DNA from: Acanthaster planci
Taxonomy: Eukaryota; Echinodermata; Asteroidea; Valvatida; Acanthasteridae
NCBI RefSeq assembly: GCF_001949145.1
Contig: NW_019091366.1
Span: forward strand, 2,365,006 to 2,429,005
Length of the DNA stretch: 64,000 bases
Reading direction: 5' to 3'
In this document: positions 23,833 to 33,593 of the stretch, in pieces
Position numbering within the stretch: position 1 is the first letter of the stretch
Layout of the letters: the number at the start of each line of letters is the position of its first letter
The notes under the pieces: model-generated
The model's database searches: none
What the model saw: only the letters and a program-made list of their open reading frames with translations
What the model was told of the DNA's origin: nothing
Made by a program: the position numbers and the translations under genes

Positions 23833-24350
23833 TGTTTGATCACATAAACAACTCCAAATCACACATACTGTGGTCAGACAGATCTGTTAGTACTACCCAG
23901 TGGCTATGTCTAACCAGGGGTGGATCATTCATCATCAACCGCAAAAGATCCGTGATTTAGTGGTACAGTTCTTCGCCACGATCATTGCTTATGTCAAACA
24001 CACAACTACCTCTTCACAGGGACTACATATAGTGCATAAAAACTAGCGCTCGATCGTCGTGCAAAGCGCCACACGCCCTCTACTGATATGATTTTTGCAT
24101 TCTTTTTACCACGAACTGGTAGCCCGCAATACCAGTGGGACTTCAAATATTAGTTAAGGATTACTTCCGGGAAGTGCGTCATGCATTAATGTTCATTGTA
24201 TTTTCAACAGCTGAGGTGACTTCATTACAGACCTGTCGTTTGAGCTTCGAGCACGGGGTTGTTGGAGACGTAAGCTGAGGGGATTGTCTTTGTAGTGAGT
24301 TGATAAAGTTTTTCTGCTTAATAAAGTACCGTCCCTTGAGACTAGCAACG
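23833..24350. promoter_or_regulatory. Bidirectional promoter, INPP5F / secreted gene
   Basis: This 518-base interval separates the start codons of two head-to-head genes. It contains ACTTCCGGGAAGT at 24163-24175, which includes a consensus ETS site (CCGGAAGT on the minus strand), followed at once by GTGCGTCATG, a CRE/ATF-like half site. No TATA box is evident at a plausible position on either strand. The promoter role is inferred from gene arrangement and motifs only. Confidence 0.55.
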
Positions 24351-25515
24351 ATGAACTGTGGTGGATTTGGTGGCGCATTTCGGGTTTATGTCTTTGTGTT
24401 GATGCTATGCTTGACGATATTTTGGGATATCCAGAGTTCAAATGCATTATCAACTGATGTACCCGTTAACCAGGACACAGGTAAGCTACTGTCTGTTTAT
24501 TGACGATTGCTCTGTCGATCCATTTTTAAATTTGGTTTTTGTTTTTTTTTACGTACATTTGTTTATTTGGTTGAAATAGTGTTTGCTTTTCTTAGTTTGG
24601 GACAGGTAAAGAAATAAGTTAACTTTAATGTCTGTCCGGACTTCTCAGGACTACTGTTTTCTTTCACTTTCAGTATTCTGTAAAGTTTTATGATTTGTTA
24701 GTTTTAACCAAGAGAGAAAGGAAAAGAATGGAGTTCTGTATTTCATTTTAATCAGTGTGTGGTTATTTAAAATGTGGTTTTTTGTTTTTCAGTTTCAACT
24801 TGTGTAACATGCAGCAAACATGAACAGCTCATGACAAAACTAACCGACTTGAAACAATCGGCGAGAGTGCTCAGCCAAAGAGTAGGTCGCCTTTTTAAAC
24901 TTCATTTTTTATTATTATTTTGTTTTGTGCTTTTTCTTTGCTGTTGAAAAAGAGCCCAAGGCAAACTTTTGTGTTCGGTATTTTATTTAAAGGAGCAAGA
25001 ACAATCCAGCAAATTTATACCGATAAAAACTGAAGCAGTCCTTTCTAAATAAGAGTCTGTGATAACATAGTTTAACAGAAGCTGAACTATCACCCTGGCA
25101 ACATCAGGAGTAGAAGTACTTGCAACAAAATCAGAGTTCAAGACCTTCTTAAAGAGAAAGTGCAGATCCTAACATTGGCTTAGAGAAACACTCTGCTTAG
25201 CAAGGATTTCTATTCTCAGAAGTTCACTAAGTCTCTGTTCTTTGTTGTTCCATGAGACAGTACCAGCCTCACAAAGTATTTCCTAACTGTCTGTGACAAT
25301 GTGGAAATGTTTTGAAAATAGAAAAAGAAAAAGAATTACTACTTGAAGTACTGCACTGGGGTTTAAAACTAAGCCATTTCCTCGAGTCGAGATAAATGAA
25401 TGTTTACATAGTCTCACATTATGAACAATTTATTTCTTTTTATTTTTAATTACAGATGGAAAAAGTTGGAACTAAGTTGGACGATTTAGAGCAATGCAGT
25501 TGTGTTCAAAAATGA
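24351..25515 (+). CDS. Small secreted coiled-coil protein, 3 exons
   Basis: Exons 24351-24480, 24793-24881 and 25456-25515 join in phase (GTAAGC and GTAGGT donors, TTTTTCAG and AATTACAG acceptors) to give 92 residues. Residues 10-25 form a hydrophobic core, so a signal peptide is likely, with possible cleavage after Ala32. The mature part has a CVTC motif (Cys47, Cys50), a heptad-like helix at about 53-86 (LMTKLTDLKQSARVLSQRME and following), and ends Cys87-Ser-Cys89-Val-Gln-Lys. The Cys-capped short coiled coil would suit a disulfide-linked oligomer. The ending resembles the coiled-coil to VWC junction of NELL-type proteins, but a stop codon follows. I do not recognise the gene. It lies head-to-head with INPP5F. 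The reading as a gene is good; the function is unknown. Confidence 0.7.
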
Positions 25516-27933
25516 AGACCATCTGGACTGGAAACAGTAATGTGACATATGATATTAAGGGTTACTGCCACATTCCTACGGTTGCCAAAGTTTACTAGCT
25601 GGGAAAACCTTGCCAAGATCTGTCACCAAATGCAAATTCAGGTTGTAAAAAGATGGAATGTCCAAAGTTTGTCCTTTTGGTGTCATTCACTTGCCACCAG
25701 GATGTCTTGTTTCTATGACAACAGCTGTGAGTGAGAGACAGGGAAGACAGCTCCTTTAAAATGCACCTTGACCTTACTGCCGTTGTTTTTTGACCGCCAT
25801 GCCTTGGAGTAATTAATTCCGCAGCCGAGCAGGAAAGCCACATGTATCTGTAGGCAAAAAATATGTCAACTTGGACAAAAATATGCACAGTGCATGGCCC
25901 CTGTGGAATGCCACTTTGTTGCATTCAAGTTTGTTTGTATAGTCTGCTGAAATGTTGCTGAATTTTGGGAACTTTTGCCATGAAATGGATCTAAAAGTTT
26001 TGTGTTTTATTTTTTAATAGTGTTGAGGAAAAGCATATGGCTACGTAAGCTATGTAGGCTTTGTAAGCCTAACAAAAGAAAACTGCTTTTTGAATGACCT
26101 TTTCTGAAGAGAATTAATCAAAGAAGTATCTGTTTTGACCAGTGGCCAGACAGTATTGCAGTCATGTGCTAGTACATGTACATGTGTTTGTTTAACTTTA
26201 AGTTTGGTTAACTAGGTTTATTAACCTACATTATCCCTGTTGGAAGCTATAATGTCATTGATTTTCCTGACCAGTCAATTTGAGTCAAGTGAATAATCAT
26301 TTTGTGTAGAGTGCAAGAACGTGTATACCGTGATGAAAGTTCTTTGGGGGGAAGGTAATATTATCTTTACATCGAGATCAAAACAATGCCATCAAATTAG
26401 TAGGCCTGTCTGTTGTTGAAGAGGTTATTTGAAAACTCTGTCTTCAGGGACACAGTGTAACGTGACCTTTTAATGTGGCTTAGGAACCATCATATCCGAT
26501 GGTTAATGTGAATCATATACCGACAGGAGGGAAGTCATAAACAAGATAACATGCTGCACCAGGCTCGTTGGTGTCCAACTTTACATAGACTTGATTCAAG
26601 CCTGGTTAGATTCCAGGTAATTCTAGTCATTGTTGGTAAACATAGCAAATCCATGTTAATGTACAATGGGGTATTTATGTGTCACTTTTCCACTGGACCT
26701 GTTACAAGTTTAACTTGGAACAAGTCTACCAATGTTGTACGGCTTTCTGTTTTGCAACCAGTTGCATTCTACAAGGTTGCCTTCAACAACAAACATTTCC
26801 AGCGTCGTAACTTCCGGTACAGTCACCTTGTTTTCACGGGGAAAGATTTTGGGGGAGTATGTCATTACATGTTTGTTTCTTTTGGCTTTTGTGACTAGGA
26901 ATTCGTGTTATTGCATTATACATAAAAAGCTGAAATGCCAAGATGTGACAAAACTTGTTTCATTTTTACATCTTGTCCCGGCAGGCCCTAAAAGAATTTA
27001 ATGTTATCTGTGTGGACATACATTTTTAATGTTCAGTTGCCAAAATTTAATTTAATGATTTTAACATTCTTTTCTAAAATTAAACATTTATACTTTACGC
27101 AGTTGTAATCATGACTTCCAGGACCAAATTATGATACTTGTTTACAAATATCTTGTACTTTTCTGCTTAACGTTCATGTTTTATATTGATTGAGACATGG
27201 CACTTTAATTTCCAACTGCTATGCTTTAACACCTTCATTTGTATATAAAATGTGATCAAACATTGAGATCGAAAAACGAGTGGTTGTTTTTGACTCTTGT
27301 ACATATATTTTTCCAGAATAAAATGTCTGCATCACGCAAGATGTTTTAAATATTTTGATAATCATGCTTACATGGAATGGCTGAAGGTTTGTCAAAAACC
27401 GAAAACCTTTTTTTTTTCCTGTCGGCAACATCACACCATTTGTTTTTCCATAAGTATACGGCAGGAGGGAAAAAACACAGGGTTTCAACTTCTCGGCTTT
27501 TGAAAGATGTCTTAAATTGAGCTGGGATGAGTCATTCGCTTGTACCGCCCGTTTAAAAAGCAGCACCCGAACACCCTTGATACATTTTCTTAACCCGTTG
27601 TCTTCAGAGGTGTACACCCCTGGACGGTCTGGTCGTACAATGCTTTGTTTATTGCAATTAGCCGTTGCATATGCATGAGTCTGTTAACACGTGGCTTGTA
27701 GTATCGTTCTTGTCATAAGCCGTGAAACTTCAACCTGTGGTCATGAGTTTCTGAAGATTGCCTCAAAACTGAGTCGTGAGCGTTAGTCAACAATAACAGA
27801 CTGATAGAGCACCAACCTGCGACAATACCCATCCCCGATTGGAACGTTTTCAAGCTGCAGTGTAGGCCTAGCTGTATTTGCAACTTTTTCAAGGTCAGAA
27901 CTTGACCAGTCAGTCTTCAGGAACTTGTCGAAA
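25516..27933 (+). other. Probable long 3' UTR and intergenic spacer
   Basis: The first AATAAA after the 24351-25515 gene that I see is at 27317-27322, which would give a 3' UTR of about 1.8 kb. Frames here (a 115-codon one at 26551-26898 and a 132-codon minus-strand one at 27219-27617) have no recognised domains. No repeat was recognised except scattered TACATGTA. Confidence 0.45.
27317..27322 (+). terminator. Candidate poly(A) signal
   Basis: AATAAA in the context CCAGAATAAAATGTC, the likely 3' end of the small secreted gene. It is 600 bases before the start codon of the next plus-strand gene. Confidence 0.4.
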
Positions 27934-29263
27934 ATGTCTTCCACATGGAAGCCCAAGCCTCGACCACCACCAACTACCGAGCTTGAAGCATCTCAGTGGC
28001 CCAAGGCCGTCGGTTCTCGACCAGCACAGCCTCATTCACCAGCCCCCGACCCCGTGCAGAACACAGAATCTCTTGGAGCCTATACCTATTACAGTCGAGG
28101 AAATCCATCACCTCAACAGGCCATTCGTCAAAGAGTAGGAATGACTGGACTCGCCACAACTTACAGACGAACAGTGGAACCGCAACACGTCCAACATGTG
28201 CAACACGAACCGAGCACACCAACCGTGTATCAGCCGGTCACTCCCCCGTCTTCTCCACCGTCTTCCCTGCCTGGTCAACGACCGGTACCAGCTGCCCCGC
28301 CGCGCGTCCCTGTTATTACTAAACAGCGTGTTCCTCCACTAAAGAAGGAGATTAAATCTCCCCCAGCGGCAAATTTGAAGAGTTCGAAGGTAGGCATGCT
28401 ATAAACTTTGATTTATGCAATATTTCAACTTCTTGTGGACAAATGTTGAAGGTTTTGGATGTTGCGACCAAGTACTTCGAGAAGTCAAAGTAGCGACCAA
28501 GTAGTTGTTTACGTCCCACCTTGATCACAATTTGCCATTTAAAAAGGAATTTACTTTTACTATTTTCCGGGAATATAATTAAATGTAGACTGTTGAAGTA
28601 AAAATGACACACAAAGGACACTGGTTATTTAGAATTTCTAATTTTTGAATTTCATTGAAATAATATTCGGATTTAGGTTACTGTTGTGTTAATGACATGG
28701 AATATGCAGATTCCACGCAATGTCGGAGCATTACTGGGCAAAAGTTACTCAAGCAGGGTTACAGTTGGGTGCAGTCGATAAGCGCGATCACTCAGTCTTT
28801 GTGCAATCAATGGATCTTAGTGCATGATGTGTCGATAATTCCTTCACCAGCCAATCATCAATTCTTTCTAATTCATGCTTGTGAAAGATGTTTCAAACAA
28901 GCGAAGTAAAGTTGGCGATTTCATGCAGAATGGACCACTCATGTTAAGTGTTCAGGCCATTGTGTAGATTGGTCATCACTCCCGACATAACTTTAAAAAT
29001 GAACCATGCAGCAGCGACAGACTTCGATAAACATTTTTTTTCCTGATCAGGTTTCTCTAAGTACTTCAAGATCAACCTCACCAAGGTGCATCTGTCATCG
29101 AGACCATTGCAAGATCATTTGCTATATCTGTGGGAAGACTCAGATTGGTCGAGTTCGGATGCAGTGTCCAGAGCACCCAAACACCATCCATCTCATGGAC
29201 TATGACCGATGCCCGGACTGTAAAGGGGTAAATCTGACCGAGATGAGAGCAAGACCTCATTGA
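27934..29263 (+). CDS. Pro-rich protein with C-terminal zinc-ribbon-like domain
   Basis: Two exons, 27934-28389 and 29051-29263 (AAG|GTAGGC donor, TGATCAG acceptor, phase 0), encode 222 residues. Residues 1-152 are disordered and rich in Pro, Ser, Gln and Thr (for example PVTPPSSPPSSLPGQRPVP). Residues 160-210 are compact and Cys-rich: Cys165, Cys167, Cys172, Cys176-x2-Cys179, Cys191-Pro-Glu-His194, and Cys206-x2-Cys209 in DYDRCPDC. This looks like one zinc ribbon (176/179 with 206/209) plus extra ligands. The tight IGRVRMQCPEHPN and IHLMDYDRCPDC text suggests a conserved family, but I cannot name it. Start chosen: the first ATG, at 27934. Probably an intracellular zinc protein; the function is unknown. 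Confidence 0.8.
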
Positions 29264-31226
29264 GTTCAGTTCAGAAGAGTGTATAGTTACTGGGTATACA
29301 TGTACATGTATTATGCATAACAAACATTTTCAGACTTCACATGAAATACAGGATTGTATCTTTATTGCTGAATTCACTTGTCAGGCTTATTTGTGGGTTT
29401 ACTACAAAAACAAGCCTCCATGTTTCTGAGTTTAAAAACGTCATATTCCCAATCATGAGTTAGGCCTATGCTATTATAAAGTCATTGGTCCTTTAGTATA
29501 TGCCAGTGAAATAAGAGGCAAGTATAAATTTTTGCATGAAGTTTGAAGTCTTGAAAATTTCAGGGTAGAGTAGGTATTAATTCCACAGAAGCTGAAAAAG
29601 TTGAAGGGAAATTGATGTGTACTTTAACTGGCATTGGACACTTTTAACAAAGCCCCGTGTATAAATAGGTAACTGTGTTTGAGTTAATTGTTTCGATGGT
29701 AACGGAAGAAGGTCTTGTTTAGGCAAGGGTTTTTTCAAATTGGTGCTCAGATCTGCCAACCTTGTGGATTCAGAACTGGACAAAAATAATTTTGTTTATA
29801 TTGAGAAATCTCGGATCCGCTGGCCAACAATTCACCAATATGAGTGTAAAAAAAGGTTTATGCTCCGCTGTCTGGCAAGTGCGTTTTGTTTTTTGGGGGG
29901 TATTCTTCACTGCGACTTGAATATCCTTATTTGTTTTTCTTCAGACCATAAAAAAAATTCTTGTCTTTTTGATTTCCTTCTGTCCTCCTCTGAAATTTGT
30001 CTTTACAAAAATCTTAGTACCAACTTGTGAAAAAATGCTCGCCTTAATTTGAATGAAAGATATACATTTTGCAGTGATTTAACAAAACTGACAAAGCTCC
30101 AACAATAAGAGCCTATTGGCTTCTCTTTAATTGTTATCAAGTTCAACCATTTATCAATGTAATGAGAATTTCAAAAGTCATCAAGTATCTGGGAACTTGA
30201 AGCACGTTTGAAGTGCATGATTATGTAAGTTTTATGACCTGAGCTTTTTCTTTCTGCATTTGACCTCCGGGAGTTGAGTCAGAAAATCATAAACATAATT
30301 ATTGTAAATATTTTAATTTGTTTGCTTTTCCCAAGATGTGAATCTACTTAACTGCAGAACTTATCCACTTTGTTTTCGGCGCCAGTCTTCCTTACTCCTG
30401 TCCAAGGACACAAGTTACAAAAAGTACGTTGCCCTTGTGCATCTACATGTACTCAAGAAGCATTAAAAGTAACTTGTGTGACCTCATGTAGGTAATGTCA
30501 GTTTTAGTAGATGTAAAGTTGACCCGTTACAGTTGTAGATTTTAGGCTGCTTTGACCTATTACTTAAACAGTTCTGTATTTATAAGGAAGGGAGTGGTTC
30601 TGCAGCATTATTTGATCAAAAAGCACTTTCCATTTTTGTCACTTGTTTATACAGGTATCTAAAACAGCACGGTGATAAGAACAGACTTTTCGGGGACATA
30701 TGATTGCCAGTTTCTTGCGTTTTGTTTAAAAGAAATCAGAGTAAAGTGTGTATTTCTATTTTGTTGTCATGATAAAGATTTGTTATTTATATAGCAGGCC
30801 AAAGCATCACAGCTCTGAAGGACCAGTGTGCATACAAGCATGTTTGCTATCAAAAGTGAGTGAAAAAAAGTAGAAAAAGTTTCACCTGTTGCTTGAGTTA
30901 CTCATGGAACTGGTCTTTCCAAAACAATTTGTTTCAAGAATGTTAACATCCTTATGTAAAGAGTAATTTAGAAAGTTAGTAAGTTAAAACGTTTATTGGG
31001 TATCTTTCAAAAGGTCCCCTTTTTGTTTCTTTTTGTGTGATCAACCTTGTTTAACTTTGTAAATTGTAAAAAGGACTGGAGTGTGATTTGATGATTGTTT
31101 GGAGTTCACTTGAAAATCTAAGACAAATGTTTTTCCAAGTAGAATCCATTGAATATGTACTTTGCACTTGATCAAAACGTCCTATAATACATGTACATCC
31201 ATGAAAGACACAACTTTTTGTTATGC
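29264..31226 (+). other. Probable 3' UTR of the zinc-ribbon gene
   Basis: No canonical AATAAA is seen between the stop codon at 29261-29263 and 31227, so the sequence is best read as a 2 kb 3' UTR or as intergenic DNA. It is AT-rich, with no recognised gene or repeat. Confidence 0.4.
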
Positions 31227-31243
31227 AATAAAGTAACTTTATT
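31227..31243. terminator. Bidirectional near-palindromic poly(A) signal
   Basis: AATAAAGTAACTTTATT gives AATAAA on the plus strand at 31227-31232 and on the minus strand at 31243-31238. It lies between the convergent zinc-ribbon gene (stop at 29263) and MSL3 (stop at 33594), so one site could end both transcripts with overlapping 3' UTRs. For MSL3 there is a nearer minus-strand AATAAA at 31752-31747, inside the MITE. Confidence 0.45.
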
Positions 31244-31416
31244 TGGTAACTCAAAAAGTACAACTGTTCTGTTTGTTTTCTAGAACTCAAAGCAACATGT
31301 ATAACAAACATCGACATGACCGCCAAACACTAAATAGCTATTCATGTATTTTGTCCTTACTGAAAGCATGACCATGAAGTGCTTTAAACAATTAATAATG
31401 AAATACATACGTATAT

Positions 31417-31779
31417 CAATAAGCCTTTTGCAAGTTCCATTTGAATAAAACCTGGTACATTGAGTTATCAAACTGCACCTGAACATAATTTGAATTCCCC
31501 AGACTAAAGACACTGTTGCTGTGCCTCGTGATTCGGGGCAAGCTTTTGCATAGCGACCACCATCTCTGGAATGGACTGGTTCCTTTGTGCCCTCCTTATG
31601 CATTGAAAACAGTGTATTGATGCATGGCGTCTCTTATGTAACTAAGCAAAAGCTTGCCCCACGAGGTATGGCAACAGTGTCTTTAGCATGGGGAATTCAA
31701 AATTATGTTAATGTGCAGTGGACTTAAAGAACTCAATGTACCAGATTTTATTGAAATATAACTTGCGAAAGGCTTATTG
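31417..31779. mobile_element. Palindromic MITE, family A, copy 1
   Basis: The element starts CAATAAGCCTTTTGCAAGTT and ends with the inverted form CTTGCGAAAGGCTTATTG. The inverted arms extend about 150 bases each and include TTCGGGGCAAGCTTTTGC on the left and GCAAAAGCTTGCCCCACGAG on the right. A second copy lies at 55775-56130. Minus-strand frames here reading GTATVSLVWGIQ are shadows of the arm. It would lie in the MSL3 3' UTR if that UTR runs to 31243. Confidence 0.9.
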
Positions 31780-33593
31780 AAGGAATTCTACTGTGGACAA
31801 AGTATCTGTGCTAACAAAAGATGTTACACCACAAAACATTTAGTATCCTTCACCTTTCAATCCTTCCAAAATATGTCAAGTTTCCCCCAAAGACTACCAA
31901 AACTGACTACATTATCAGCGGACAAGCTTCTGAACCATCACTGAACTTATATGTGCACCATGCTTGAACCTTGGGCAAAATTAAAAACAGGCTTGGTTAT
32001 GATCTCTCGATTTACTCAATGCAGCTACTGACTAGTTATAATCACGCTTGTGTTGAAATTATCAACTACTCACTATCAAGTAAAATGCTTGGAAATTCAA
32101 ACATCAGATCTACCTTTTTCAAATTTTGTAAGTTGTGTCAAACATGAATACAGTAAAGATGTACATGTACTGCTTTGACCACTAACATCCTACTATGTGA
32201 CCAAAATGTACCATGACCTTTGACCCTTTTACATGTTTTCATTCGTTCTCATTTCCCTGCTAACTTCTGCGCTCTGTGCCAAACTCCAACTATAGACAAT
32301 AACACTATTAATTACCAATATGGCCAAAGGTTACATGAACACTTAACACAGTTGCCCATAACTGTAAAACTTTTGTTTAAATGTACAAGGTTTGAATACA
32401 TCTGCTGGTCCCACAGCTAGTTTTTTCCAGTGAACTTCTTCACCTGTTCCATGGAAAGTTTATGTACATAAACCCTTTGGGTCAAAGGAGGTGTTGCATG
32501 CCATCGTAACCTCTTGAGCCTCTAATAAGCAACGATTTTGCCTTGCTCCAGCGTTGTAGTACACGTCTATGCATGCTACTTCAATTTCCAAAGTAGCTTT
32601 AATCAATGTTGACAGTCACTGTTAAGACCTAGCTATTCTACCGGGGAGGACTGGTGACCGTCGGATAAATATCATAGTTAGTACTAACTTAATTCACAAG
32701 AACATTATAAAATACTGTAGACTGAAAAATATCTGCTTTATCCACCCAGATCTATATCCAGATCACATAGGTTTTTTCACCCAGTGTTATGAAAGAACCC
32801 TACTTTGATAATCATTCCACTGCTGTGGCCTATGATACGACAATGTAATAAGTATTGTGACAAACAGTCCAGAGTACATGCATGTTTCTTTCACAGATTG
32901 TCACACTAGCAATCTTCTACATCATAAACAGTGCTTGCAGAATGGCGTTTAATGTACACTTTCTATAAGTAGCTACATGTACAGGCCTTGAGCTGGACAA
33001 GAGAGGGCGCTATGTTCTTAGCAATGGAGGTTCCTTTGGTTGATACTGAACTTCACTGGTTCAAAAATGACTAGGAAATGCACTCGTTATGGTAGCATCG
33101 CAGTGAACAAAACGAACTGTTCAGACCAATATAGCTATTTCAACCACTGAGGCAGTGCTTCTGCTTGAGGTGGACTGGGCAGAGATCCTGGAGAATTAAC
33201 CATCACTTTTCCATCTCCGTGGCATTCCTAACGAGCAACAATGCTTTTGAGGAAGATACTAATTGACTACTACAATGCAGAAGTATTCCAACGATGAGTA
33301 TGAGGTTGAGTTCCAATCACTGATGAAGGTTGAGAAGCTTCTAGAAATGTCTTACATTTACACGGTGCCAACGAGAATGCCTGTTCTAGATGGAAAAATG
33401 AATTGTTCCACTTCAACTAGGCAAGGAACTCCATACATTAGTTGTACACGTTTGTCTACATGCTTGCCAATTGCTAAAGAAAGCTCCTTCCAACTGTGGA
33501 TATCTATGGAACACTGCAGTCTCACAGTAGGAACTGACATGTCCAAGTTTTATAGAACTGATTGACTGTCTTGAGTTGTTTCTTCAGGCTCAA
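31780..33593. other. MSL3 3' flank, no separate gene seen
   Basis: This would be MSL3 3' UTR if transcription runs to the poly(A) signals at 31752-31747 or 31243-31238. The 100-codon plus-strand frame at 33263-33565 has no domain and lies opposite this UTR. I see nothing else. Confidence 0.45.

Noticed and set aside
31280-31603. 107-codon minus-strand frame with TATVSLVWGIQ-like text, repeated at 55774-55956
   Set aside because: Both copies are shadows of the inverted arms of MITE family A.
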